In this document: positions 1-8,334 of the stretch, piece after piece | Layout of the letters: each line of letters opens with the position of its first letter | Numbering within the stretch: the stretch's first letter is position 1 | Assembly (NCBI RefSeq): GCF_016862995.1 | Contig: NZ_BOOA01000086.1 | Coordinates: 1-34,065, forward strand | Reading direction: 5' to 3' | DNA: 34,065 bases | Source: Acrocarpospora phusangensis | GTDB taxonomy: Bacteria > Actinomycetota > Actinomycetes > Streptosporangiales > Streptosporangiaceae | Notes under the pieces: generated by a model | Databases searched by the model: none | What the model was told of the DNA's origin: nothing | What the model saw: only the letters and a program-made list of their open reading frames with translations | Translations under genes and position numbers: made by a program

Positions 1-24
1 ACCGGCTCCCCGGCGGCCAAGCCC

Positions 25-43
25 GCCGATCCGGAGGATCGGC
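25..43 (-). terminator. Hairpin downstream of the tetR-like gene
   Basis: GCCGATCC (25-32) and GGATCGGC (36-43) form a perfect 8-bp stem with a 3-nt loop, about 18 nt beyond the regulator's stop codon. There is no T-tract, so termination is inferred from position and stem only. Confidence 0.4.
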
Positions 44-60
44 CAATGTCACAGCCAATG

Positions 61-639
61 TCACAAGCGGTCGAGTTCGGCGGTCATGATGCGCTCCATG
101 CGGGCGTCGTCGGCCGGGTAGAGCAGGCGGTGCACGCTGAGGCCGTCGACCAGGGCCAGCAGGCGTTCGGTGACGTCATCGAGGTTCTCGGCGGTGGTCA
201 GCTCGCCGGAGTCGCGGGCGGACTGGAGCAGGGCGCGGACCAGGCGGCGCAGGTCGCCCGCCTCCTCCCGCTGCACCTGGAGCAGGGCGGGCGAGCCGAT
301 GCTGCGCGCCCAGAAGCCGATCTCCAGGCCGGTCTCCTGCACGCGCTCGTCGTCGAGCGGCAGGTTGTCCAGCAGCACCTCGCGCAGGGCCGCCAGCCCG
401 GTACGGCCCGCCAGCTTGTCCATCAGCCGCGCCGTGATCCGGCGGTGCGAGGACTGGAGGGCGGACAGCAGGATGTCGTCCTTGTCGCTGAAGTAGTGGG
501 TGAGGACGCCGTTGGAGTACCCGGCCTCCTTGGCGATGGCGCGGGTGGTGGCCGCCTCGATGCCGTCCCGCAGGATGATGCGTCGCGCGGCCGCCACGAC
601 CTCCTGGCGGCGCTCCTCGTGGTTCACGATCTTCGGCAC
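61..639 (-). CDS. TetR-family transcriptional regulator
   Basis: A 192-aa DNA-binding repressor of TetR type. The N-terminal helix-turn-helix lies at about residues 29-50 (AATTRAIAKEAGYSNGVLTH, then YFSDKDDIL), typical of the family. The C-terminal ligand domain is divergent, so the effector cannot be read. The frame is open far upstream, but the chosen GTG at 639 has a G-rich Shine-Dalgarno stretch 4-9 nt before it and begins the usual short pre-HTH segment. The gene is divergent from the PfkB kinase gene, and a near-perfect palindrome lies inside that gene's promoter, so it probably represses the kinase-aminotransferase pair. Family assignment is firm; the target is inferred. Confidence 0.9.
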   Translation of the reverse strand: MPKIVNHEERRQEVVAAARRIILRDGIEAATTRAIAKEAGYSNGVLTHYFSDKDDILLSALQSSHRRITARLMDKLAGRTGLAALREVLLDNLPLDDERVQETGLEIGFWARSIGSPALLQVQREEAGDLRRLVRALLQSARDSGELTTAENLDDVTERLLALVDGLSVHRLLYPADDARMERIMTAELDRL

Positions 640-662
640 GATTCCCCCCGTCACACCGGCTG

Positions 663-693
663 TTGACATTTTAGTCGGACGCCCGTCTATTAT
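663..693 (+). promoter_or_regulatory. Promoter of the kinase operon with embedded palindromic operator
   Basis: A consensus -35 TTGACA (663-668) and a -10 TATTAT (688-693) are 19 nt apart. The -10 ends 7 nt before the ATG at 701, implying a leaderless transcript. The spacer holds the imperfect palindrome TAGTCGGACGCCCGTCTA (672-689), 14 of 18 positions symmetric and overlapping the -10. This is a plausible site for the divergent TetR protein. Confidence 0.65.
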
Positions 694-700
694 CCAGGGC

Positions 701-1615
701 ATGACCGTCGTCACGCTGGGCGTCCACATCGTGGACGTGCTGGCTCGCCCGGTGGAGTCCATCCCGGCCGGCCAGGACACGCATCTGGTGGAGCAGGTCC
801 GGATCACGGCCGCCGGGGCCGCCGCGGGCACGGCGGTCGATCTCGCCAGACTCGGCGTCCCGGTCGCCTCCGCGGGAGCGGTCGGGGACGACGAGCTCGG
901 CGACTTCCTACTCATGATTATGGCCAGACACGGCGTCGATGTGGCGGGTGTGGCGCGAAAGTCCGGCGAGCAGACCGCCGCGTCGATCCTCCCGATCCGC
1001 CCGGACGGCGGCCGCCCGTCCTTCCACGTGCCCGGCGCCAATCTCGGCTTCGGCCTCGCCGACTTCGACCCGGCCCTGGTCCTGGGCGCGGAGCTGGTCC
1101 ACCTGGGCGGCATGGACGCCACCTGGAGCCTGCACGACCCCGCCTTCTTCGCCCTGCTCGACGAGGCCCGCGCGGGCGGCACGGTCGTCACCATGGACCT
1201 GCTGTCCAACATGCCGGACCTGATGCCGGCCGCGAAGACCTTCCTCCCGCACCTGGACTACTTCCTGCCCAACGAGGAGCAGGCCCTCATGATCACCGGC
1301 GCCGCCACCGTCGAGGAGGCGGCCACCGCGCTGCTCGCCGAGGGCCCGGCCGCCGTCCTGATCACCCTGGGCGCCGAGGGCAGCCTGGTGGCCACCGCCG
1401 AGGGCGCCTCCCGCGTGCCCGCCCTGGACATCGAGGTCGTGGACACCACCGGCTGCGGCGACGCCTACTGCGCCGGCTTCATCGCCGGCCTCCTGGACGG
1501 CCGCTCCGTGCTCGACGCCGCCCGGCTCGGCACCGCCGTCGCCGCCCGCGTGGCCGGCGGCCTCGGCTCCGACGCGGGCCTGAGCGACGCCCGCGGCCTG
1601 CTGTCCGGCCAGTGA
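701..1615 (+). CDS. PfkB-family (ribokinase-like) sugar kinase
   Basis: A 304-aa cytosolic kinase predicted to phosphorylate a sugar or nucleoside-like hydroxyl with ATP. The PfkB signature 2 is seen as DTTGCGDAYCAGF at about residues 248-260, with D254 the expected catalytic base. The usual GAGD anion-hole motif reads GCGD here. The N-terminal region has the GGxxxxxA-type substrate part in altered form (AAGAAAGTAVDLARLG). The start at 701 sits 7 nt after a -10 element; upstream in-frame sequence would read through the divergent tetR gene and is rejected. The class-III aminotransferase follows 26 nt later, so the two are probably one operon. The substrate cannot be assigned. Confidence 0.88.
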   Translation: MTVVTLGVHIVDVLARPVESIPAGQDTHLVEQVRITAAGAAAGTAVDLARLGVPVASAGAVGDDELGDFLLMIMARHGVDVAGVARKSGEQTAASILPIRPDGGRPSFHVPGANLGFGLADFDPALVLGAELVHLGGMDATWSLHDPAFFALLDEARAGGTVVTMDLLSNMPDLMPAAKTFLPHLDYFLPNEEQALMITGAATVEEAATALLAEGPAAVLITLGAEGSLVATAEGASRVPALDIEVVDTTGCGDAYCAGFIAGLLDGRSVLDAARLGTAVAARVAGGLGSDAGLSDARGLLSGQ

Positions 1616-1641
1616 CCCCACCAGCCACCACGAGGAGCCAC

Positions 1642-2865
1642 ATGTCGATCGACGCCGATCTGCGGGCGAGGGCCGCCAAGGTCATCCCCGGCGGGATGTA
1701 CGGCCACCTCAACGCCGCCCTGCACGGCGACACCTACCCGCAGTTCTTCGTCCGGGGCGAGGGCGCCCGGCAGTGGGACGCGGACGGCCGGGAGTACATC
1801 GACCTGATGTGCAGCTGGGGCCCCATGATCGTGGGCCACCGCAACCCGGTCGTGGAGGCCGCCGCGGCCGCCCAGCAGGCCCAGGGCGACTGCCTCAACG
1901 GGCCCGGCCCGATCATGGTGGAGCTGGCCGAACTGCTGGTGGACCTGATCCCGGCCGCCGACTGGGCCATGTTCTCCAAGAACGGCACCGACGCCACCAC
2001 CCAGGCGCTGATGGTGGCCAGGGCGGCCACCGGCCGGGCCAAGGTGCTGGTGGCGCACGGCGCCTACCACGGGGCCGACCCGTGGTGCACGCCCGGCCTG
2101 TCGGGCGTGACGGCCAGCCAGCGGGCCGACAACGTCGAGTTCGAGTACAACGACCTGGCCGCCGTGGAGGCCGCCGCCGCGGCCCACGACGGCGACGTCG
2201 CCGCGATCCTGGTCACCCCGTTCAAGCACGACTCGTTCGAGGACCAGGCCCCGGCCGAGGCCGGGTTCGCCCGGGGCGTGCGCGCGCTGGCCGACCGGAT
2301 CGGGGCCGCGCTGGTCATCGACGAGGTGCGCGCGGGCTGGCGGCTGGACCTGCGCGGCTCGTGGGAGGCCTTCGGCGTGCGGCCGGACCTGTCGGCGTGG
2401 AGCAAGGCCATGGCCAACGGCCACCCCATCGCGGCCGTGACGGGCGTGGACGCGCTGCGCGGCCCGGCCCAGACCCTCTACTCCACCGGCTCCTTCTGGT
2501 TCTCCGCGAGCGCCATGGCCGCCGCCAAGGCCACCATCGAGATCCTCAGGGACGGCGACGGCGTCGCGCTGATGGAACGCGCGGGCGAGCGCCTGCGGTC
2601 CGGCCTGGCCGCCCAGGCCGCCGCGCACGGCTTCCAGGTCAGCCAGACCGGGCCCGCCCAGATCCCGTGGCTGTCGTTCGCGGGCGACGACACCCTGGCC
2701 CAGGGGATCGCTTGGGCCGCCGCATGCCTGGCCGAGGGCGTCTACCTGCACCCGTGGCACAACTGGTTCCTGTCCACGGCGCACACCGACGACGAGATCG
2801 ACCAGGCGCTGCTGCGGACCGACGCCGCCTTCGCCAAGCTCAGGAAGGAGTCGGGCGCAGCCTGA
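1642..2865 (+). CDS. Class-III PLP aminotransferase (glutamate-1-semialdehyde aminomutase-like)
   Basis: A 407-aa PLP enzyme of fold type I. Visible motifs are the cofactor-phosphate region SKNGTDATTQALMVAR, the Asp of VIDEVRAGWR that binds the pyridine nitrogen, and the Schiff-base lysine in WSKAMANGHPIAAV. The arrangement resembles glutamate-1-semialdehyde 2,1-aminomutase and related omega-aminotransferases, but it stands next to a PfkB kinase and not among tetrapyrrole genes, so a catabolic or modifying transaminase is more likely than HemL. ATG 1642 is preceded by GAGGAG at 1632-1637; a start 30 nt earlier lacks a better ribosome site. The 3' end overlaps the convergent acetyltransferase gene by 26 nt. 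Confidence 0.88.
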   Translation: MSIDADLRARAAKVIPGGMYGHLNAALHGDTYPQFFVRGEGARQWDADGREYIDLMCSWGPMIVGHRNPVVEAAAAAQQAQGDCLNGPGPIMVELAELLVDLIPAADWAMFSKNGTDATTQALMVARAATGRAKVLVAHGAYHGADPWCTPGLSGVTASQRADNVEFEYNDLAAVEAAAAAHDGDVAAILVTPFKHDSFEDQAPAEAGFARGVRALADRIGAALVIDEVRAGWRLDLRGSWEAFGVRPDLSAWSKAMANGHPIAAVTGVDALRGPAQTLYSTGSFWFSASAMAAAKATIEILRDGDGVALMERAGERLRSGLAAQAAAHGFQVSQTGPAQIPWLSFAGDDTLAQGIAWAAACLAEGVYLHPWHNWFLSTAHTDDEIDQALLRTDAAFAKLRKESGAA

Positions 2866-3949
2866 CCCACCGCACGTCGTCCTGCCGGGTGCCGTCCGGG
2901 CCCGGCAGCAGTTCCCGCGCGACGCCCTCCCGGGTGAAGCCGGCGCGCTCCAGCACCCGGTGCGAGGCGGTGTTGCCCGGCACGGTCCCGGCGATCACGC
3001 GGTGGATCGCGGTGTTCGCGAAGACCCAGTCCACCAGGAGCGTGGCCGCGCGGGTGGCGTAGCCCTTCCCCCGGCACTCGGGCAGCAGGCTGTAGCCGAT
3101 CATGGCCTCGCTCAGCGGCGGGACCACGTTGGAGAGCTGGATGTCGCCCGTGAACGCGCCGGTGGCCGCGTCCCTGATCGCGATCTCGGCCTGCTCGCCG
3201 GCCAGCCAGCGGTAGCCGGCGGTACGGCAGCGCGCCGCCGTGTCGGCGTACGCCACCGGCCCAGGGGGCACGTGGTGGGCCATGACCACGGGGTCGCCCG
3301 CCATGCGGTGGTAGTCGGCGGCGTCGGCGGGCGTGAGCCGTACCAGGCGGATCACGCCGTCGGTGAGCCCGTCGGCGGGCAGGTCCGGCAGGTAGGGCCG
3401 GATCGGGTCGCCGGAGTCCGTCGCCAGCCGGGCGAAGGACACCAGGTCGCAGCGGGAGCCGTCGCGCAGGGTGCCGGCGCCGCGCCGGATGCCCTCCCGG
3501 GTGTAGCCGGCGGCCATCGCCACCTTCTGGGAGCCCAGGTTCTCGACGTCGGTCAGCAGGTCCATGCGCGCTGCGCCCTGAGCGAAACGCCACGCCGACA
3601 GGGCCCGGACGGCCGCCGTCGCGGCGCCCTTGCCACGCCCCCAGGGCGCCGTCCAGTAGCCGATCTCCACGTTGCCGAGCCGGTCGGGCGGCTTCACCCC
3701 GATCACGCCCTGGAGCTCGCCGCTCGCGGGGTCGGCCATCACGAACTCGGCGCCGCCGTCGGCCCAGGTCTGCTCGGCCAGCTTGTCCTTCCAGAACTGG
3801 GCGTCCGCCCGCTCGTACGGCACCGGGACGAGCGGGATGAACCTGGCGATCTCGGGGTCGGCGCAGGCCCGGGTGATGGCGTCGATGTCCGCGTCGGTGG
3901 GAGGACGGAGGTCGACCGGCCCGGCGGGGATCGTTTCACGGGGGAGCAT
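2840..3949 (-). CDS. Tandem GNAT-family N-acetyltransferase (RimJ/RimL-like duplication)
   Basis: A 369-aa protein made of two GNAT domains in tandem, about residues 1-175 and 190-369. Each has a beta-bulge acetyl-CoA motif: WTAPWGRGKGAATAAVRAL in the first, and LLPECRGKGYATRAATLLV in the second. The second also has the RimJ/L-type ending NTASHRVLERAGFTREG; the first has the cognate NLGSQKVAMAAGYTREG. Single-domain RimJ-type enzymes are about 180 aa, so this is a fused duplication. Probable activity is acetyl transfer from acetyl-CoA to an N-terminus or small amine; the acceptor is unknown. The gene diverges from trmI and converges with the aminotransferase. Confidence 0.88.
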   Translation of the reverse strand: MLPRETIPAGPVDLRPPTDADIDAITRACADPEIARFIPLVPVPYERADAQFWKDKLAEQTWADGGAEFVMADPASGELQGVIGVKPPDRLGNVEIGYWTAPWGRGKGAATAAVRALSAWRFAQGAARMDLLTDVENLGSQKVAMAAGYTREGIRRGAGTLRDGSRCDLVSFARLATDSGDPIRPYLPDLPADGLTDGVIRLVRLTPADAADYHRMAGDPVVMAHHVPPGPVAYADTAARCRTAGYRWLAGEQAEIAIRDAATGAFTGDIQLSNVVPPLSEAMIGYSLLPECRGKGYATRAATLLVDWVFANTAIHRVIAGTVPGNTASHRVLERAGFTREGVARELLPGPDGTRQDDVRWVRLRPTPS

Positions 3950-4044
3950 GACCCCTTTGCTACCAGGCCGAAGAGGTCTCCGCGAGTTGATTTAGCCCCC
4001 TCTTGGGCGGTTTGTACGCAGGAGCCGTACCAGTGGAACGAAGA

Positions 4045-4050
4045 TAGCCT
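4045..4050 (+). promoter_or_regulatory. Candidate -10 element for leaderless trmI
   Basis: TAGCCT ends exactly 7 nt before the trmI ATG, the spacing expected if transcription starts at the start codon. No convincing -35 is visible 16-19 nt upstream, and there is no Shine-Dalgarno sequence before the ATG, which favours a leaderless message. Confidence 0.4.
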
Positions 4051-4057
4051 TGCGCCC

Positions 4058-4921
4058 ATGGGTTTTCGCAGGCACGGCCCGTTCCAGGCCGGGGATCAGG
4101 TTCAGCTCACCGACCCCAAGAACAAGCGGCACACGCTGACGCTGAAAGAGGACGGGGTCTTTCACACGCACAAGGGATGGATCCCGCACACCGACCTGAT
4201 CGGTCAGCCGGAGGGTTCCGTGGTGCGCTCCTCGGGCGGCACCCAGTACCTGGCCTTCCGTCACCTGCTCCAGGACTACACGCTCTCCATGCCGCGCGGC
4301 GCGGCCGTGATCTACCCGAAGGACTGCGGGCAGATCGTGGCCATGGCCGACATCTTCCCGGGCGCGAAGGTGGTCGAGGCCGGCGTGGGCTCGGGCGCGC
4401 TCAGCTGCTTCCTGCTCCGGGCGGTCGGCCACGAGGGCTCGCTCACCTCCTACGAGCGGCGCGCGGACTTCGCCGAGGTGGCCACCAAGAACGTGGAGAA
4501 GTTCTTCGGCGGCGAGCTGAAGCAGTGGCGGCTGGTGGTCGGCGACTTCAACGAGGCGCTGGACGAGACCGACGTGGACCGGATCATCCTGGACATGCTG
4601 GCCCCCTGGGAGTGCGTCGACGCCTCGGCCAGAGCACTCACCCCAGGTGGTGTTATCTGTTGTTATGTTGCAACTACGACACAGTTGTCCAAGACGGTAG
4701 AGACCATCAGGGAGCACGGGAGTTTCACCGAGCCCCACGCGTGGGAGACCTTGGTTCGCGACTGGCATGTCGAGGGGCTCGCGGTCCGGCCCGACCACCG
4801 GATGGTCGGCCACACCGGGTTCCTCGTCACCGCCCGCCGCATGGCGGACGGTGTCACGCCGCCGCCGCGACGCAGGCGTCCGTCCAAGGGCGCGTACGGG
4901 GAGGGAACCGAAGGTCAGTGA
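4058..4921 (+). CDS. trmI: tRNA (adenine-58-N1)-methyltransferase TrmI
   Basis: A 287-aa SAM-dependent enzyme that methylates N1 of A58 in the tRNA T-loop, normally as a tetramer. The N-terminal small domain carries GWIPHTDLIG. SAM motif I is VVEAGVGSGALS, the catalytic-site motif is IILDMLAPWE, and the C-terminus has the family block HRMVGHTGFLVTARRMA. Length and order match Mycobacterium tuberculosis Rv2118c, which also sits beside the proteasomal ATPase gene. The open frame extends about 1.1 kb further upstream only as a shadow of the opposite-strand acetyltransferase. A stretch at about 4646-4690 uses A/T-ending codons unlike the rest of the gene. Confidence 0.95.
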   Translation: MGFRRHGPFQAGDQVQLTDPKNKRHTLTLKEDGVFHTHKGWIPHTDLIGQPEGSVVRSSGGTQYLAFRHLLQDYTLSMPRGAAVIYPKDCGQIVAMADIFPGAKVVEAGVGSGALSCFLLRAVGHEGSLTSYERRADFAEVATKNVEKFFGGELKQWRLVVGDFNEALDETDVDRIILDMLAPWECVDASARALTPGGVICCYVATTTQLSKTVETIREHGSFTEPHAWETLVRDWHVEGLAVRPDHRMVGHTGFLVTARRMADGVTPPPRRRRPSKGAYGEGTEGQ

Positions 4922-5127
4922 CGATTTAGCGGCGAACCGGCAAAGAGGCGTGACACGGGGAACAAACCATGTGTTCGATGTGCTCACGTCTATGAACCAG
5001 TCGAAAAGGCACCAAATCACCAGGCACTCAACGTAACGAGACGAACACCAGTCGGCCACGTTTTTTAAGGCCGTCAGATTGGTAGTGACTTGAGTAGTCT
5101 TTCCTCGAATGGAAGGAGGTGACGGGC

Positions 5128-6891
5128 GTGGCAGCTCGCGATGACGCTGAGGCTCGGGCCGCGCAGCGCGAACGGGAGGTCGCTGACCTCACAACTCAGG
5201 TCTCCTTCCTTCAGGAGGAGATCACCGCGCTGCGTCGCAAACTCGCCGAGTCCCCGCGGCAGGCCAGGGTCCTCGAAGAGCGGCTGCACGACGTGCAGGC
5301 CCAGGTGGCGGCGCTCACCAGCCAGAACGAACGCCTGGTCTCCACCCTCAAGGAGGCCAGGGACCAGATCGTGGCTCTCAAGGAGGAGGTCGACCGGCTG
5401 GCCCAGCCGCCGTCCGGCTTCGGCGTGTTCCTGGAGGCCCGGGAGGACGGCACGATCGAGGTGTTCACCGGGGGGCGCAAGCTCCGGGTGAACGTGAGCC
5501 CGGCCGTGGACGTCGACTCGCTCAAGCGTGGCCAGGAGGTCATGCTGAACGAGGCGCTGAACGTGGTCGAGGCCCTCGGCTTCGAGGACGTCGGCGAGAT
5601 CGTCATGCTCAAGGAACTCCTCGAGGACGGCCAGCGCGCCCTGGTCATCTCGCACGCCGACGAGGAGCGCGTGGTCAAGCTGGCCGAGTCGCTGCTGGAG
5701 CAGCCGATCAGGTCCGGCGACTCGCTGCTGCTTGAGCCGCGTTCGGGTTACGTCTACGAGCGCATCCCCAAGTCCGAGGTGGAGGAACTGGTCCTCGAAG
5801 AGGTCCCCGACATCTCCTACGACGAGATCGGCGGCCTCCGCGGCCAGATCGAGCAGATCAGGGACGCCATCGAGCTGCCCTACCTGCACGCCGACCTGTT
5901 CCGCGAGCACAAGCTCCGCCCGCCGAAGGGCGTCCTGCTGTACGGCCCGCCCGGCTGCGGCAAGACGCTCATCGCCAAGGCCGTCGCCAACTCCCTGGCC
6001 AAGCAGGTCGCGGAGAAGACCGGCCAGTCCGGCAAGAGCTTCTTCCTCAACATCAAGGGCCCCGAGCTGCTCAACAAGTACGTGGGCGAGACCGAGCGGC
6101 ACATCCGCCTGGTCTTCCAGCGGGCCAGGGAGAAGGCCTCCGAGGGCACCCCGGTGATCGTGTTCTTCGACGAGATGGACTCGATCTTCCGGACCCGCGG
6201 CTCGGGCGTCTCCTCCGACGTCGAGAACACCATCGTGCCCCAGCTGCTGTCGGAGATCGACGGCGTGGAGGGCCTGGAGAACGTCATCGTCATCGGCGCC
6301 TCCAACCGCGAGGACATGATCGACCCGGCGATCCTGCGGCCCGGCCGCCTGGACGTCAAGATCAAGATCGAGCGGCCGGACGCCGAGGCGGCGAAGGACA
6401 TCTTCTCGAAGTACCTGATCTCCGAGCTTCCGCTGCACGGCGACGACCTGGCCGAGCACGGCGGCAGCCGCGAGGGCACGATCGCCGAGATGATCCAGCG
6501 GGTGGTCGAGCGCATGTACACCGAGATCGAGGAGAACCGCTTCCTCGAGGTGACCTACGCCAACGGCGACAAGGAAGTCCTGTACTTCAAGGACTTCAAC
6601 TCCGGCGCGATGATCCAGAACATCGTCGACCGCGGCAAGAAGATGGCGATCAAGCAGTTCCTCGAGACCGGGCAGAAGGGCCTTCGGATCCAGCATCTGA
6701 TGGCGGCCTGCGTGGACGAGTTCCGCGAGAACGAGGACCTGCCGAACACCACCAACCCGGACGACTGGGCCCGCATCTCCGGCAAGAAGGGCGAGCGGAT
6801 CGTCTACATCCGCACCCTCGTGCAGGGCAAGCAGGGCACCGAGGCCGGCCGCTCCATCGACACGGTGGCCAACACCGGCCAGTACCTGTAG
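5128..6891 (+). CDS. arc: Proteasome-associated AAA ATPase ARC (Mpa)
   Basis: A 587-aa hexameric unfoldase that captures pupylated proteins and threads them into the 20S proteasome. An N-terminal coiled coil (about residues 5-95, leucine heptads) binds Pup, and two OB-type domains follow to about 240. The AAA module has Walker A GPPGCGKT (about 273-280), pore loop NKYVGE, and Walker [10 protein letters not shown] (about 343-351). The C-terminus ends GQYL, the conserved tail that docks into the alpha ring. GTG 5128 is chosen over GTG 5119 because AAGGAGGTG at 5113-5121 gives ideal spacing to 5128, whereas 5119 lies inside that ribosome site. Confidence 0.97.
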   Translation: MAARDDAEARAAQREREVADLTTQVSFLQEEITALRRKLAESPRQARVLEERLHDVQAQVAALTSQNERLVSTLKEARDQIVALKEEVDRLAQPPSGFGVFLEAREDGTIEVFTGGRKLRVNVSPAVDVDSLKRGQEVMLNEALNVVEALGFEDVGEIVMLKELLEDGQRALVISHADEERVVKLAESLLEQPIRSGDSLLLEPRSGYVYERIPKSEVEELVLEEVPDISYDEIGGLRGQIEQIRDAIELPYLHADLFREHKLRPPKGVLLYGPPGCGKTLIAKAVANSLAKQVAEKTGQSGKSFFLNIKGPELLNKYVGETERHIRLVFQRAREKASEGTPVIVFFDEMDSIFRTRGSGVSSDVENTIVPQLLSEIDGVEGLENVIVIGASNREDMIDPAILRPGRLDVKIKIERPDAEAAKDIFSKYLISELPLHGDDLAEHGGSREGTIAEMIQRVVERMYTEIEENRFLEVTYANGDKEVLYFKDFNSGAMIQNIVDRGKKMAIKQFLETGQKGLRIQHLMAACVDEFRENEDLPNTTNPDDWARISGKKGERIVYIRTLVQGKQGTEAGRSIDTVANTGQYL

Positions 6892-6899
6892 CACGGCTG

Positions 6900-6938
6900 C
6901 GAAAGCGGCGCGTTCCCTCCGGGGGCGCGCCGCTTTCG
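6900..6938 (+). terminator. Rho-independent-type terminator after arc
   Basis: A 13-bp perfect stem (6900-6912 with 6926-6938, core GAAAGCGGCGCG / CGCGCCGCTTTC) encloses a 13-nt loop. It begins 9 nt after the arc stop and is followed by GGCGTTTT. It should separate arc from the acyltransferase and dop. Confidence 0.8.
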
Positions 6939-7076
6939 GCGTTTTCCACCGGTCCGGTGGCCTGGAACGCACTCTTTACGTGATACTTGGGCGTTCTAGT
7001 GCGATCTCAGTGACTTGGGTAAACGGAACACGCCGGACTTACGGGGGATTGTGGTGTTCAAGCGGGGAGTTCTCAC

Positions 7077-8243
7077 GTGACCTCGGCGCCCACCCGGAGA
7101 CGCCGCCGCCGGCCCTCCTCGCCGCCGCCGCGCCGGGCCGCACCCGCGCCGGTCCTGGCCGAGCCGGTACGCCCCGGGGGCGAGCCCAGGCTCGTCGAAC
7201 TCGACCTGCTGCGTTTCGTCGCCGCGTTCGCGGTGATGGCCTTCCACTTCATGGCCGCGAGCAGGTCGCTCTGGGGCGACTACCCGACCGAGATCTTCGC
7301 CCCCGTGAACCGGGTCACCACCCTCGGCATCCTCGGCGTCGAACTGTTCTTCCTGATCAGCGGCTTCGTCATCCTGATGAGCGCCTGGGGCCGCAGCCTC
7401 GGCAAGTTCGCGGTCTCCCGGATCTCGCGCCTCTACCCCGCCTACTGGTTCACCGTCGTCGCCCTCTACGTCCTGTACACCTACACGGACGTGACCGGCT
7501 TCAAGGGCAATCTCTACCCGGTCCACTACCTGATCAACCTCACCATGTTCCAGGAGGCCTTCGGCGTCCTGCACGCGGGCGGCGTCTTCTGGTCGCTCTG
7601 GGTGGAGCTGAAGTTCTACTTCCTCATCTCGATCATCGTCGTCATCGGCATCAACCTGCGCCGCGCCATGGCCTTCATGTGGGTCTGGCTGGTCCTGGTG
7701 ATCGTGGCCGAGTACCTGGAGAACGACCTGGTGACCGAGATCGTGATGCCCAGGCAGGCGCCGTACTTCATCGCGGGCATGGCGTTCTACCTGATCCACC
7801 GGGTGGGCTCCTCGGTGACCCGCTGGGGGTTCGTCCTGGTCGGGTACGCCTTCGCCGTGTACGCGGCTCTGGAGCGCGTACAGAGCCGGGTGGACGCCAT
7901 CGGGCTCAAGCGGTTCCCGGCGCCGCCGGAGGCCGTCATCGTGGCGATCACGCTCATCTTCCTGCTCATGGCGGCGGTGGCCCTCGGCTGGCTGGCCTGG
8001 ATCAGGTGGGCTCCGCTCACCACGGTGGGCGCGCTCACGTACCCGCTCTACCTGCTGCACCAGAACGTCTCGGCGGTGCTCATCCCGGGCCTGCGCGACA
8101 CGCTGAACCCGTGGCTGCTCACCGCGCTGACAATGGCCGCGTCTATAGTGCTCGCGTATCTCGTTTACAAGCTGATCGACCGTCCTGGCCAGCGATTGCT
8201 CCGCCGGATTCTCGGCGGACGGAGACCCGTGCGAAACGAATAG
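7077..8243 (+). CDS. Acyltransferase-3 family membrane protein
   Basis: A 388-aa polytopic inner-membrane protein of the acyltransferase-3 (OafA/NodX-like) family, which O-acylates sugars or other surface molecules. The first transmembrane part has the family start LDLLRFVAAFAVMAFHF with the presumed catalytic His at 57. GVELFFLISGFVILMS and FAVSRISRLYPAYWFTV follow as expected, then about ten hydrophobic segments. The first 35 residues are a basic, proline-rich cytosolic tail. GTG 7077 has CGGGGAG at a suitable distance. It lies between arc and dop and points the same way; a role in the Pup system is not known for this family, and the substrate is unknown. Confidence 0.9.
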   Translation: MTSAPTRRRRRRPSSPPPRRAAPAPVLAEPVRPGGEPRLVELDLLRFVAAFAVMAFHFMAASRSLWGDYPTEIFAPVNRVTTLGILGVELFFLISGFVILMSAWGRSLGKFAVSRISRLYPAYWFTVVALYVLYTYTDVTGFKGNLYPVHYLINLTMFQEAFGVLHAGGVFWSLWVELKFYFLISIIVVIGINLRRAMAFMWVWLVLVIVAEYLENDLVTEIVMPRQAPYFIAGMAFYLIHRVGSSVTRWGFVLVGYAFAVYAALERVQSRVDAIGLKRFPAPPEAVIVAITLIFLLMAAVALGWLAWIRWAPLTTVGALTYPLYLLHQNVSAVLIPGLRDTLNPWLLTALTMAASIVLAYLVYKLIDRPGQRLLRRILGGRRPVRNE

Positions 8244-8334
8244 TCGGTTCTCTGCCGTAACTGTCGGGTAACCGGGCATAGATGAGGGGCTAGGCTCGGG
8301 ATATAAACGGCGGAACGACAGCCATGGGGTGCGC

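Noticed and set aside
1642-2865. Assignment as HemL (glutamate-1-semialdehyde aminomutase of heme synthesis)
   Set aside because: Same superfamily, but partnered with a PfkB kinase and a TetR regulator and with no heme genes nearby.
4958-4982. LexA-like site (GAAC...GTTCGA) upstream of arc
   Set aside because: Half-site spacing is wrong for the actinobacterial SOS box and there is no second symmetric arm.
5053-5073. Hairpin CGGCC-N11-GGCCG with a T-run in the loop upstream of arc
   Set aside because: Stem is only 5 bp and the T-run is inside the loop, so it does not fit a terminator.
5074-6972. 632-codon frame antisense to arc
   Set aside because: Shadow of the arc reading frame; no motifs.
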